DNA from: Serripes groenlandicus
Taxonomy: Eukaryota; Mollusca; Bivalvia; Cardiida; Cardiidae
NCBI GenBank assembly: GCA_031761405.1
Contig: JASEVX010000013.1
Span: 40,438,601 to 40,502,600, forward strand
DNA: 64,000 nucleotides
Direction of reading: 5' to 3'
The translations under genes were made by a program, and so were the position numbers. Within the stretch, counting starts at the first letter, position 1. Every line of letters starts with the position of its first letter. Shown here in pieces: positions 23,560 to 35,781 of this stretch. Under the pieces are notes generated by a model. That model did not search any database. It was not told the DNA's origin and was given only the letters and a program-made list of their open reading frames with translations.

Positions 23560-24050
23560 TATTTATTTCCTTCAAGCAGTAGGAAATTTACATGTATTTT
23601 CTAACACAAAATAATATAAATAGAACGTATAAACATCATGTTAACATGTCCTTGATGTCTTAATGCTTGTAATGAGTGCATTGAAGCATAACCTTTCCTT
23701 ACTCGGACAGTGACTGCGTCCGAGCTGTTAAGAAGCCAATTTAATGAAATTCAAACGTGTATCATTGTTTAGAATTTTTATATACTAGAATTTCCAATTT
23801 ATATAGAGAAGGTAACTCCAGCTCGACAGTATTTCTCCCTGTCGGATGCCTTATAGTATATTAAACGGCTTTGAGTAGACACAGTTCACTAATACACAAG
23901 AGTCCTTCGTGAGAGTTTATCAAAAGTCTCAAGAATTTGCCTCTGATACCGATCTCTCTCATTTTGACGAATAATGCAGAGTGGTGGACGTTATTGAAAG
24001 CACCCGCGGTATCTAGGAATGCCGCAAACACTGAAGAATTTAATTCTTTT
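23560..24050 (-). pseudogene. LINE reverse-transcriptase fragment, second family
   Basis: On the minus strand the stretch 24,045-23,760 encodes FLDTAGAFNNVHHSALFVKM, then GIRGKFLRLL, and after a frame change GIRQGEILSSW. These are the RT blocks 'D..KAFD.V.H', 'GIRGK' and 'G.RQG..LS' that precede the catalytic loop, which is absent. The paralogous block at 50.87-51.8 kb lacks this roughly 490-bp stretch. It is therefore probably an insertion of a truncated LINE in this copy rather than an ancestral part. Confidence 0.65.
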
Positions 24051-24835
24051 ATTTCATGTTTCTAAAGCCTGTTTAATATATTTGGCCAAATCAAGCAAAA
24101 TGTTCGGACTCTTCCTTTGAAACAAATGATAGGGAAAACCAACCACTATTACATCTTACAACCGATCCCGGTAATTGTCACGTGCCGCGAAAAACTATTC
24201 ACTACAAGGTCCCGGCAAATATCATACCCCGATTAACATATTCATAAATAGAATGGAAATTCCATTTACTGAATTCGGCACTCCTCGGTCGATCTGAAAC
24301 CCTACATCTTAGAATTAGACGGCGGAGGTGTTCCGAAATCGGAAATGATATAATATTAAGGACCAGAAGGTGTTTATAATATCATCTCAATAACGAGTAT
24401 TGATTAAACAAATACTGAATGAACTATTATTAATTCAATTCTCAATCATTTGTAACTGTATTTTGATCAGGCATTTACATTTCGTTTATCGTAATAATAA
24501 CTTCTCCTCTCATGCTCAACTGAGGTAAAAAGTTCAAAGTAATATCATATTGCCCGGTGCGTAATCGCACCGCGCAATAATACAACAATTTCGATCCTAT
24601 AACAATATCTCTTATATTTTATGTCGATTGAAACTGTTCGTTCTGTTATTTTAAAGACGACCGTCCTTTAAAAAGATAATTTCATTAATACAGCAGTACG
24701 TGTTACAGTGTCAAATACATCCATGTAAGATGTCAATATATAAAATACATTTCCACAATATAATAATTACTTATATGCATAAAAACATTTTGCGTATCGG
24801 TTTGGTATATAAACAAAAATGTATCATAATAAGTT
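24050..24835 (+). repeat. Segment D, copy 1 (direct repeat of 51,010-51,775)
   Basis: Shares 'gcaaaatgttcgga', 'accgatcccggtaattgtca', 'ctcctcggtcgatctgaaac' and 'cgcaccgcgcaataatac' in the same order and orientation with 51.0-51.8 kb. A shorter third copy of its middle lies at about 51,955-52,195. No gene is seen; the three-fold conservation of the 'cggtgcgtaatcgcaccg' hairpin is the only structure. Confidence 0.7.
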
Positions 24836-24839
24836 TCGA

Positions 24840-25075
24840 CCAAATAATGGTGAAGTTATTTCTTAGTGTTGCATTGTCTTGTGGACAGTCGAACGCGTGA
24901 GGTACGGACGGACACAGGTAAAGTGATATCTTATTATTGCTTTGTCTTAGTGACAAACGAGTGCGTCACGGACTAACAACCAAACGCAAACGAAGTGATA
25001 TCTTATTGTTGCCCTATCGTATGCACAGGTGAGATCGTGACGGACGGACCGACAGACGAAGAAGATGTGATGCCA
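24840..25075 (+). repeat. About three tandem units of 75 bp ('gaagtgatatcttattgttgcc')
   Basis: Units contain 'ttgtcttgtggacagtcg', 'gcgtgaggtacggacggaca' and 'gtgatatcttattattgc'. The same units are expanded to about six at 53,745-54,205. Confidence 0.7.
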
Positions 25076-25561
25076 ATGTGTGTTTCGATATTTAAGACAA
25101 AAGGAGAAAGCTTTGTCTTAACTTAACCTTTCCAACATACAATACATCTTAAGCAGACAACTTTGAAAACATCTTAGTGAAAATATAAAAACTCTCTGTC
25201 AATGATAGTATATTATTTTAAAGGGCTGAAAACATTGTTGCAAAATGAGAAAATGCTTTTTATAAGCTGCAGAAGCTATAAATTGCGTCTGTATGTGTAA
25301 TAAGAAGACGAAAAGTACGTACACATTAACCTAGAAACCAATGAATACAATATAAAAAATAACAACTTGCTTCTACGAAAAAAGAAAATATCTAGGTATT
25401 TTATATTTGTAATTCTCATGTTTCGGTAACAAGTTATCATTTCAATGAACCTACCTTAAATAAACATGTTCTACGAAAACAGCTACAGTTAATACGAATA
25501 ATTATACAGGTTTTATACGCCCGCAGAGCCATCCCAACGAAAACCACCTCGGTGCTTAAAC

Positions 25562-25782
25562 ATTACCCACATACAGCAAATCTGCAGCATACGACTTTAT
25601 AAATATCTACTGAAAGATATGGAAAATCTCTATAATTGTAGGTTTCATTACTGAAATGAGTTGAAAACATTGTGGCAAAAAGAGTAATTGCTCGCTTTGA
25701 GCAATTTCTACTTTTGTCATGATGTTTTCAAAAGTCGTCTGCTATATTTGCGTCAACATGCGTCTATAGGTGGGAAAGGGTT
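25562..25782. mobile_element. piggyBac-like MITE copy
   Basis: Begins 'attacccacatacagcaaat' with 'ctgcagcatacgacttt'. Ends 'cgtctataggtgggaaaggg' then ttaa. The centre has the 'taattgctcgctttgagcaa' hairpin. It lies inside the left inverted end. Confidence 0.7.
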
Positions 25783-26689
25783 AACAAAGGCGTACATAAG
25801 TGTCGACGTAAAATAAGATCAGACGGTTCATTTTTGTCATTCTCATGTTTCGTAAACCACTTTTTTTCCTACCTTAAATATACGTTTCTACGAAAACAAC
25901 TACAGTTGAAAAGAATGATGAACGTTTAATACGTACAATAGGCTCTATTGTTTTTCACAAGCTGTATTATAGCAATTTTGACAATTTCAAGGGCCATAAT
26001 CAAGTCTTGCATGGGCGGATTTTGCTGGTTAACAAAAGGAACCCAGCTCTTATAGATATCTAAATACTGTATAATACGTACAATTATTGTAAAGTGCATA
26101 TAATTCACAACACCGTAAAAATACTCCCTCCTTAAGAAAACACATCGATCTTCAACAAAGATTCAGATCAGCCTGTTTAGACGCACAGTTCGATCAGACA
26201 GTTCACGTTCGAAACAGACAATACAACGGATTATACGCTAAATTTACAAGACGTTGGTCATTGGTGCCTGTCAAAACAATGATAATTGCATGCGTCTTTG
26301 ACTATGGGATAATATAATTTCCTGCATCAACATCAAACAAGGGAATATATTGAGAGAAACCCATTTACTGATGGAATTACAGCTGTTAAGACGATGACAG
26401 GAGAGGAACTTCAGCTGATTACATATAATACTAATGGATTCATACAAGGTAATGTTTATTAATGGATAAGTTTTTCAAAATCATATCAAGCTTGTTTTAT
26501 CTAATTAAATGTAGTATATATAAAAAAAGTCCTGTTTTTTTATTGCACAGTTTGTGTTTTTCATGATCACGTTTTGTCTGATGTCTGATGTCCTTCAGTC
26601 ACACGTCATCAACACTTGCCTTGTGAACAATCTACAGGCAACATTTTACAAGATCCAATATGAATGAAAGTTTATCAAAGAATCATCTC

Positions 26690-27560
26690 TATCATATCTT
26701 GGCCAAGTTATAGACAGGGTCCTGTGAGGTGAAAAACTAGGTTTCAATATCAATATTTTAAACTTAAGCCTGTTGAAATGTTTTCAAAATAACTGTTTTG
26801 ATGATATTTTGGCTAAGTTTAAATATATTCAGTCATAAACTGGGTCATGTTGGGTCATAAACTAGGTCACTCCACCAAATTGAAGGAAAATCTTGTTAAT
26901 CTAGAAACCACACTTTGCCTTCAGCAGCTTGAAGCTTTGTCAGAATGTTTGTCTTGACAATATCTAGACCTAGTAAGAATAAGGGTCATGGTGGGTCAGA
27001 AACTAGGTCAGTAGACCAAATTGAAGGAGCATTTTGTTAACACTCAGACATTTTGAATGCTGCATTTTTAATTTTAACATGTTGAAATTTTGTCAGAATT
27101 GGTGTTTTGGTGAAATCTAGACTAAAATATAGGTCATGTTGGATAAAAACAACAATGAGGTCCAAAGAAAAACATTTGAGAAAAATCTTGTTAAACATGC
27201 TTGACCTCAAGGTTTGATTCAACATGCTTGAAACTTTGTCAGAATTTTCGCCTGATGATTATTGATATCTAGGCCAAGTTCAAATATTGGTCAAGTCGGG
27301 TCAAACATAAGGTCACTAGACCAAATTAATGGAAAATCTTGTTAACACTCTGACAGCTGTTCTTTTAATGTTAGCATGTTGAAACTTTGGCAGAATGGAT
27401 GTTTTGAACATTGCTTTTAACCCAGAAACTATGTCACTAAGCTTAATTGAAGGAAAGACTTGTTTTATTTTTTACCTTTCTGTATTGATTATGTTCATGT
27501 GATGAATTGAATGTTAAAATTGTTGAAGATTTGACTTTGCACCAAAATATAAAGTAGGAA
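26690..27560 (-). repeat. Degenerate tandem-unit repeat (units of about 140 bp), minus orientation
   Basis: Units with 'aaactaggtcact..accaaattgaagga', 'aaaatcttgttaa' and 'catgttgaaactttgtcaga'. Same family as 58,097-58,990, in opposite orientation. Confidence 0.65.
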
Positions 27561-28499
27561 TAGTGTACAACAGCGGTCTCAGTTCCGACAGCTTGAAACA
27601 GATTCCTTTATCATGGTAGTCACATACCTACAGGTTAGACCCATTAAAGATGCTTTTCTCGTGATGAGGCTTTGCCTTTTTCATATTAGTTATGAAAATA
27701 GTCTTAATAGTCTTTTGATACATACACAATGCTATCGGCCGACATTGAACATGGAATAGTAAGGGCATCACTTTTGTTATTAGGTTATTAAACAGATTTC
27801 CTTTGTGTCAGCATAATTTGACAATAAGTTAACATAACAGGGCGTGTGTTCAATACAAATATTTGCCAGTTGATTTTTGTTGGTACAAATTGAAATTAAT
27901 CATAACCTCTTGTCCATTTATCTTTATCTTATGTCACTTTTTATGATTTGTTTATCTCTAAATCATCTCATTCGCTTAAAACACAGACCCTGTGAGGTTA
28001 AATATCCTACCTAATACTTTTAACTTCAAATACCGATATTCATGTTACTAACTACAGCTTTACCGATACCTCAACCCATCACCATGCTGTTATTTTTAAT
28101 GTTTCTGGATTAAAATGTCCTTTTTGTTTTTATTTCTCAATGTGCAACAAAACATTCCGACTTCTTTGATGCTTTGCGTCAAACATTCGTCGTGTATAAT
28201 TTAGCACGGATTTTCGTCATAACGGGTGTGTATGCGTAATCTCGATTGAAACCGCAGTTAAATGAACAGGATTTTTTTCCGTGACTTAGTCGCTGAAGCG
28301 TATCATTTGAGCTGATTGTTATACATAGTTAAATATAAGATTGTATTTCCCCGTTGACAAGTAGTGAATGAACTGCGGCAGATATTTTATAAAATCGTAT
28401 ACAGTGTGAAATCTTCCCTACTAGAGTCATGCAGAAAAGGGTTCATCTCTGTATAAAAATCCTCGTATGAGAGGTAGTACCTACTAAGTATCAGTTGAA

Positions 28500-29230
28500 A
28501 AATACATTTACTAGCTAATGATCACCTTCGTACCCCTTGTTCGGAATTGAAGCAAAGAAGAAGGAGACAATGACAACATCAGACCTAGTCCAAAACTTCA
28601 GCCCATTTATATATCTTTCTAGATATTCAAGTATACTTTCTTCCATAGATCTGAGGTTCCTCTGATGTTGGATGGAGATGTTTGCATTGTGTCATCGGTA
28701 AACTTAACCATAACGAGCCGTATACAAAACAGCATCTGCACTTAGAGTAAGTGCTGGATACAACCTATTCAGGTTTTCCCATGTAATTCCGTTCCACAAC
28801 AAAGAGTAAGAACGCAAACCATTTGAGAGTTGGCCAAGAGCAAACGCAGATTTCTAAAGAAGGTAAGGACGTGCAAGCTCTGGAAGTAATCAAGATATGT
28901 TTGCAGATGAAGGCAAACGCCTGGAGTCGTGAGCACTAAGACATCTCATCAAGGTTCTACTTTCACAGGATGAGAGGTCAAGACCATTCAACAATTGTTA
29001 AAGAACGCGACTTTCCGACTGCTTCAAAAACCCGTGGATCCTGTCTTGAACAACGTTGATTAGACATTTACCTGAAAGCATGAACAAGACGGAAACCTTG
29101 CACAATCTTACAGTGAAATATCCAACCAAAACAAATGTGTAATATATTATTGGCCCTATTGCCTCGTAGAATCCTGACAACATGACTCTATGGTCCAATA
29201 CGGGAATATAGATCCTGAAAAATACGCGGT
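28500..29230 (-). pseudogene. Unrecognised coding-like remnant, copy 1
   Basis: On the minus strand this stretch carries open segments preserved in part at 57,300-57,970: MDHRVMLSG followed by YEAIG, CESRTLMRCLSAHDSR, KSAFALGQLSNGLRSYSLL and MEESILEYLERYING. Stops separate them. A 'CTTTCAG|GTAAAT' junction near 29,070 resembles a splice donor. I do not recognise a family. Conservation of pieces of frame in both copies is the only support for past coding function. Confidence 0.3.
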
Positions 29231-29880
29231 GACGAATAAACTAATAGAACAAGTGAAAATACTTCCCGGGTCACACGACCTTAACACCAACGACAGGTTC
29301 ATCCTTGAAACAGGTTGACAAAAGAGAAATATTTAACATTATCATAAGCAGGAAAAGGACCCGAGAGTGATTCATATCAGCGTATTAATTTTCAACACAT
29401 TTCAACTTATCACGTTCTCCATGTATTTATTCACTGCTGTAAATCGGAATTACGAAAAAGCTATTTTAATGTTTGGTAATTTAATAAACACCTTAGGCAA
29501 AACTAAATGTTATTACCTGGACGCAATAAAGACGTATTTTTGTACATACGTGAAACCATCGTTTTATTTAGGTTTGACGCCGTTTTCAACATTAAACATG
29601 ATCCTCGGGCAAACAAACAAGTACTAGGCTAGAAAATTTGCCTTGCCCAAGAGGCACTCCAACGCTTAACGCGCCGGCCACGGCGGGTTCCTTATAAACA
29701 TATAAGGCAAGACTGAATGTTATTATCTGGAAGCATTAGAGACGTGCTTTTATACAAACGTAAAACCATCGTGGATTAAGGAGAACTTGTTCATCTAGAG
29801 CAATATCTCGCGTATTCCCCCACAATAATAATAACGCCTGTTGTAGACACGTCAATTGTCGACTATATACAGGTAATGGT

Positions 29881-30105
29881 TAACCCATTCCCATACACAG
29901 ACGCTCTCTGACGCCTCTGTAGCAGACGATTTTTGAAAATATTGTGATAGTAGGAGAAATTGCTCGAGATGATCAATATCTTCCGTTGTCATGTTGTTTT
30001 AACTCTATTCAACAATTCTGCTATCATATATACAGAGTGTCCATATTTTTGCCTAGATGTTTGCATAGTCGTCTGCTGCAAATGTTTTGTGTGTGGGATA
30101 GGGTA
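29881..30105. mobile_element. piggyBac-like MITE copy
   Basis: 'ttaacccattcccatacacag' left end; 'gtcgtctgctgcaaatgttt' and 'gtgtgggatagggtaa' right end. It is part of the MITE cluster (29.88-30.56 kb) missing from the inverted copy of this interior. Confidence 0.7.
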
Positions 30106-30351
30106 AAATAACACTCGTCTGTCAAGGATAGATCATTTAACCAAGTCTTAATATAATTTATTCTATCTTATATGGCTCTTGCTTTCTTAAATGCAGACGT
30201 AGTTCAGGCATCTGCAGCAGACGACTTTTGAAACACGTTAGAACAAAAAGAAATTGAACATAATCAAGACCAGGAAACAGACCCGAGAGTGACACCTGTC
30301 AGCGTTCTAAGATAATGACCATTACTAGAACATAATCAAGGGTTCACGGCT

Positions 30352-30560
30352 TTAACTCTTTACCACAAACAGCCGCTTTCTAACGCCTTTGCAGCAGACG
30401 ACTATTGAAAACAATGTGACATATATAATGATTTTGATCAAAACGAGCAATTTCTCCTATTGCCATATTATTTCAACTTGATTAGGTAACATTTATAGAC
30501 ATTTTCACACTCGTCTGCTGAAGACACGTCAGTTGTGGACAGTATAGTGGAAAGGGAGGG
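30352..30560. mobile_element. piggyBac-like MITE copy
   Basis: 'ctttaccacaaacagccgc' and 'gcagcagacgactattg' at the left, 'ctcgtctgctgaagacacg' and 'gtggaaaggga' at the right. Confidence 0.6.
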
Positions 30561-30757
30561 ACAATCAAACAACATCCGCCTGTCAAGGACATAAACACAT
30601 CATGAAACCCAATCTCTATGTAATTCATCTACCTAATATGGCCGTCTTTCACGGAGCTATACACACAGGAGCCGTGTCTAGCGATTGTGGCTCTTAATGC
30701 ATCTACGCAGTCTCGGCAGTGACTTCACTTTTGACCAAAACGTTATATAGACATTAA

Positions 30758-30945
30758 ACCTTTCCCACATACACCAAATCTGTAGCTGACGACTTTGAAT
30801 TCATGTGGTCAAAAGCAATGGGAAATCTCTTCCCATAAACGTTTAGTTTTAGAATACAGTTGAAAACATTTTGGCAAATAGTGAGCAATTTCTCCTTTTG
30901 TCAAAATGTTTTTCAAAAGTCGTTTTCTGCAGAGGCAAAACGAGT
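30758..30945. mobile_element. piggyBac-like MITE copy
   Basis: 'acctttcccacatacaccaa' left end. The central 'gtgagcaatttctccttttg' and 'tcaaaagtcgttttctgcag' are on the right. The outermost right end is lost. A counterpart is found at about 55,790-55,960. Confidence 0.6.
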
Positions 30946-31149
30946 TAATTAATGTATCTTTTTGACACAAAACTAGAAGTCTAGACCCACTAGCTATACG
31001 CCAATGTAATCTTAATTGATTCCACGTCGGAGTGTCAAGGCCCAACGTCGCCTGACGCAGTTCATATTAAAGTAGAAATAGACTGTGTGTGCCTAGTCAT
31101 GAGAAACAATGTTATAAATTATAATTATAACCGTGACGTCTTGTAAATT

Positions 31150-32345
31150 TAGCGTAGAGTGCGTCGATTGTCTTTTTCCAACGTGACTTGTCTGATCGAA
31201 CTGTGCGTTTACACAGGCTGATCTGAACCTTTGTTGAGGATCGATGTGGTTTCGTTAGGAGGGAATTATTTTACGTTGTTGTTTTCGTAGAAACGTATCT
31301 TTGAAAAAAACAAAAAGTCGTTTTCGAAACATGAGAATGACAAAATGAACCGTCGGATCTTACTGTGCGACGACACTTATCTAAGCCTTTGTTAGCCCTT
31401 TCCCACCTATAAACGTATTTTGACGCATCAGCATCAGACGACGTTTGAAAACATCGTGACAAAAGGAGAAATTGCTCATTGTCAAACTCTTCTGCTGCAG
31501 ATTTGATGTATGTGGGAAAGGGTTAAGCTACGATGTGTTTTTCGTTAGGATGGCTCTGTTGGCGTATTTAACCTGTATAATTATTCTTTTCAACTGTAGT
31601 TGTTTTCATATTTAAGGTAGGTTCATCGAAATGAATACTTGTTTTTTCAGAAACTTGAGAATTATAAATATGATATTTTTTATCTTTTCTTAGAAGGAAG
31701 TTGTTATTTTGTATATGGTATTCATTGGTTTCAAGGTTAATGTGTAGGTACTTCTCGTCTTACTTATTACACATACAGACGCAATTTATAGCTTTTGTAG
31801 CTTATAATAAGCAATTTCTCCTTTTGCTATAATGTTTTCAGCCCTTTATAATAATATACTATCATTGACAGAGATTTTTCATATTTTAGCTAAGATGTTT
31901 TCAAAGTTGTCTGCTTAAGATGTTTTGCATGTTGGAAAGGTTAAGTTAAGACAAAGCTTTCTCGTTTTGTCTTAAATATCGAAACACACTTATGTAAGCC
32001 TTTGTTAAGCACCGAGGTGTTTTCGTTGGGATGGCTCTGGGGACGTATTAAACCTGTATAATTATTCTCATTAAGTGTACTTGTTTTCGTAGAAAACGTT
32101 TATTTAAGGTAGGTTCAATGAAAAAAAAGTAGTTTTCGAAATATGAGAATGACAAAAATTAACCTTCTGGTCGTACTTAGCGTTGACTCTCTCTTATCTG
32201 AGCCTTTGTTAAGCACCGAGTAGTTTTCGTTGGGGCGTATTTAACCTGTATACTTATTAGTATTAACGGTAGTTGTTTTCATGGAAAACGTAAGTATAAG
32301 GTAGGTTCATTGAAAAGAAAACTAGTCGTTTCCGAACCACGAGAA
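31150..32345 (-). repeat. Right inverted end of the 7.2-kb element, about four tandem units
   Basis: Units starting near 31,250, 31,540, 32,010 and 32,220 each run 'ttcgttgggatggctctg', 'gtatttaacctgtataatta', 'gtagttgttttc', 'aaggtaggttca', 'acgagaat'. MITE copies sit between units at 31,394-31,526 and 31,765-31,945. Confidence 0.65.
31394..31526. mobile_element. Short piggyBac-like MITE copy
   Basis: 'ccctttcccacctataaacg' left end and 'gatgtatgtgggaaaggg' then ttaa right end. Internally deleted compared with the roughly 220-bp copies. Confidence 0.7.
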
Positions 32346-32394
32346 TAACTCATGAAATGAAATATCTTGAGATCTATACCACCGACAATAAAAG

Positions 32395-33180
32395 GTTTGA
32401 AGAGGTATACTGGAGTCACCCTGTGGTATCGGGCCGTTGCAAATTGCCTTGTCCGGAGCGTAACTAAAAAATGGAATTTAATAAAACTTCATACAATGGT
32501 AGAGCACAATAAAAGGAAGTGCTTTGTTCGAGAACCATAACTCTATTTTAGCTAATTATTGCCCTTTCTTACTCTTTTCTTGTCCGGAGAATATTTTCTA
32601 AACTACAAAATGGAATTTCATAAAACTTTATACAACGGTAAGTGCAGTGTACAAGAACCATAACTCTGTTTTAACTAATTACAGAGTTATTGCCCTTTCT
32701 TACTATTTTTGTTCTGTCCGGAGAATAACTTGAATACTACTGGATGGAAATTTAATAAAATTCCATTCAATGGTAAAGCACAATGAGAGGGAGTGCAGTG
32801 TATAAGAACTATGCCTATATTTGAGCTAATTACATAGTTATTGCACTTTCTTACTTTTTTCTTGTCCGAAGTATAACTTTAAAACTACTGGATGGAATTA
32901 TAAATACTTCATACAACGGTAAAGCACAATGAGAGGCATTGCAGTGTACAAGCACCATAACTCTATTTGAGCTACATAGTTATTGCCCTTTCTTTCTTTT
33001 TTTTGTCAGGAGAATAACTTTCATGTCACTTTGTTACTGTTTTCTTATCTGGAGAATAATTTTGAAACTAACGGATGGAATTTAAGAAAACTTCGTACAA
33101 TGGTAGAGCAAAATGAAAACTAATTACAGAGTTATTGCCCTCGCTTACTTTCTTCTTGTCCGAAGAAAAACTTATAAATA
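32395..33180 (+). repeat. About six degenerate tandem units of roughly 140 bp
   Basis: Units marked by 'cttgtccggagaataacttt', 'ctactggatggaattt', 'cttcatacaatggtagagca' and 'gttattgccctttcttactt'. The stretch 33,180-33,720 that follows shows nothing recognisable. Confidence 0.75.
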
Positions 33181-33724
33181 AACGCCTGTACAATTTATTG
33201 ATTGCCATGTAAGCTTGTGCACTGCACAACAATTAAAATAGCTTTATTTTCTAATTTTAAGAAAGAAAATCCCAAAATCAACAAAACAAGAATAACCCGA
33301 TCCATTACATTGTCATTTTTAGTCGGTGTATCTGGATATTTCACTACCATTTTCTATCAGGGCGTCGCTCGGGGATATTAATCACATCAGCTGTAGTTTC
33401 TTTTTAATAATTACTTTCTGATTCGTGCAGTATTTACGACATGTTGAAACGGTTGCATGTCCGCTTTAAGAAGCATCGACAACTGGAATTAGTCAGTTTT
33501 CAAGTATTCACGATGAGGAATGAAAGAGTGGTTTAAAATCCATAACGAACTAAAGAAGGAATATTTTAAATAGTCTCACGCATAAATATATTTACTTCTA
33601 AATGCATCTAACGCGTGAGTCGCTACATATTTAGTTACACCATATTTACCCTTTATCTAACAAGTTGAACTTTCTTCTCAGACAAATATCTAAACTAACC
33701 AACGCAGACACATGTTAATGCATC

Positions 33725-34033
33725 TATGTCGGATGGTTGTCGTAGAAGAATGTTGTTTAAAAGTCGTTTGCTGCAGATTAGTTGTGTATGGGAAAGGATT
33801 AAATCATACAAAACAAATATTGAAACATGTAGAAAATTAAATGCATGTTATTTATTCTTGTTTGAAACGAAGAAACTGCTTTCCTTTTTAAAAAAAGTTT
33901 TTAAACGGGCCAATCTCCAATGAAAGAAAAATCCATATTCTTTGAAACGGCTACTTGTCATAATACATAATCATAACACACACACTTATAGAATAATCAG
34001 ATCCCATAAGCTCTGCTGTAATAAACGCGTTTA
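33725..34033 (+). repeat. Copy of 1,150-1,440, with SINE insertion at its end
   Basis: Shares 'aagtcgtttgctgcagatta', 'gaaactgctttcctttttaa' and 'ataatacat.atcataacac' with 1,180-1,400. The match resumes after the SINE at 34,255. Confidence 0.7.
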
Positions 34034-34254
34034 TGTTTTGTTAGGGTTTTACGCCGTTTTTCAGTATTATTTCAGTTATATCACGGCGACAGTTCACTTT
34101 TCATGATCGCTAGGTAAACAAACCAGTACTAGGCTAGGAAATATGCCTTGCCCAAGGGCACTCCAACATGACCACAGCGCCGCGACTGGGGATCGAACCC
34201 GGGACACCCGGCTTCTAATCCCCGATGCTAACCACTATGCCTAAGCGGATTCCT
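34034..34254 (-). mobile_element. tRNA-derived SINE
   Basis: On the minus strand the head contains TAGGCATAGTGGTTAGCA (pol III A-box type) and, about 30 bp on, GGGTTCGATCCC (B box). The tail contains 'cctagtactgg' and 'cgtgatataactg', ending 'ggcgtaaaaccctaac'. The flanking sequence 'aaacgcgttt' on the left and 'aaatgcgttt' on the right is probably the target duplication. The matching unoccupied site is at about 1,427-1,450. It is not a tRNA gene: the body does not continue as a tRNA cloverleaf and runs into a SINE tail. Confidence 0.8.
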
Positions 34255-34557
34255 AAAATGCGTTTTAACATAATGTATATCAAACACATAATAAATAAAT
34301 ACTTTTGTGCTAGAAAAGTATACTTACAGTCTTATGCTAAAAACTCCCATATGTCAAAACATAGAAAAATGTAAGCTTTTGCATATTAAGTATATTACGA
34401 ATCAGTACAAAAACAATTATATATATGTATCTTTTTACAAGTAAAACAAATTTTACAAGTACAAAAATAGCTGCAAAATGCAGCAAAAACGGGTTGCGCG
34501 GTGGAACGGTGGAACGGAACAGCCTTTCGACGAAATTTTCTCGTTTCGAGTGTACCT

Positions 34558-35470
34558 CACAATCCCCTCAGTCCGAAAAAAAAAAGTGCTCATAATCCCC
34601 TCGATTGATTTAACAGGGTATTCATATTCCCCTCAGCAAAAACAAATGGTAGGGTAGTCAGAATCCCCTCGATGGATTTAACAGGGTAGTCAGAATCCCC
34701 TCGTTGGATTTAACATGATATTCAGATTCCCAACAATAGAACTATATGTGTGCAGTTTTAAAATTTGTATATGATGAAAAGATATAGACGTTTGATAAAA
34801 TCGTGCCAATGGGAGTACTTGATGAGCAATTTATAGAGATTTTCCATACTTTTACCTAGACGTTTTCAATGTAGTCTGCTGCAGAAACGGTTGAAGAAGG
34901 CAACACAGGCATAAAATCAGCGATTGAAATATGTATGTAAGAGGACTTGTGGAACTTGTGTCAGTGATTGGACGCCTTATTATAATTAGATAAAACCATC
35001 AGTGGTTAGATTGTGTTAAAAGAAAAGGTGTGCTGACTATTGTATTTATATTTTTTTAAATGTCCCACTTGCAGATATATACAACTTTTGATAACAATTG
35101 AAAACAGTGTGGACAAATGAGAAATTGCTTATAATGAACATTTTCTGTTTTTGCAACAATGATTTCAACTTAATCAATAGCTACACTTTTAATTAAAGGG
35201 ATTTTCATAACTTTTAGGTACAAAATATTTTAAAAGAAATAAATTAAATGGATGTAATTCCTTAATTGTGTTTGGTAAAAAAATCAAATGATTGTAATGA
35301 TTATTGTTTCATCTGATTTTAGTTTAACTTTATTTTAGCATTTGACACCTTAAATTTAGTCACCTTATTCTCCTACCCAACACCTTGGATGTCTTCTAAT
35401 TATAAATCCATTAAGAAGATTTTGAGCACTATGCCATTTTGGACCGAGAGGATTTTGAGGGTATTTTTAA
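34558..35470 (+). mobile_element. Foldback repeat A, uninterrupted copy
   Basis: Its left part carries several short units of 'aatcccctcgatggatttaa' type (34,560-34,720). Its right part ends with diverged inverted versions ('ccattaagaagattttgag', 'gagaggattttgagggta'). The centre includes 'cagtgattggacgcc' at about 34,963 and a MITE-like core. Copies at 35,471 and 49,570 share this order. I see no protein. The multiple inverted subterminal units suggest a foldback-type non-autonomous transposon. Confidence 0.6.
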
Positions 35471-35781
35471 AATACAAAATTGGTAGGGTACCCAAAATCC
35501 CCTCGGTGGGTATTCGGAATCCCATCAATAGAACTGTATGTGTGCAGTGTTAACATTTGTATATAATAAACAGATATAGACATTCGATAACATGGTGGCA
35601 AATAGTACTTGATGTGCAATTTATAAAGATTTTTCCGTACTTTCGATTAGAAGTGTTCAAGGTAGTCTGATACAGAAATGGTTGAAGAAGGCAACAAAGT
35701 CACAGCAACAGCGATTGAAAGATGTATGCCTTTAATATGTAAGAGGACTTAAGTCAATTGTGGAACTTTTGTCAATGATTG
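35471..35781 (+). mobile_element. Foldback repeat A, second copy, left part
   Basis: Runs parallel to 34,670-34,970 (the 'tagaactgtatgtgtgcagtgtt', 'gttgaagaaggcaac' and 'gtaagaggact' segments) and stops at 'gtcaatgattg', where the giant palindromic element starts. The remainder resumes at 48,340. Confidence 0.7.

Larger units (their letters stand above)
25115..32345 (+). mobile_element. Element of about 7.2 kb with long inverted ends made of tandem subrepeats
   Basis: The left end (about 25,115-26,250) and right end (about 31,150-32,345) are inverted copies. Examples are 25,320-25,510 with 31,570-31,740, and 26,140-26,230 with 31,165-31,260. Each end is built from units of about 200 bp sharing 'cctaccttaaataaacgtttt', 'aacaactacagtt' and 'gagccatcccaacgaaaac', interleaved with MITE copies. 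The interior has a tandem-unit repeat (26.7-27.5 kb), a coding-like remnant (28.5-29.2 kb), a SINE tail and a MITE cluster. No transposase is recognised. Confidence 0.6.

Noticed and set aside
34130..34254. tRNA gene suggested by A and B boxes
   Set aside because: The cloverleaf does not close and the sequence runs on into a SINE tail with a target duplication, so it is a SINE head.
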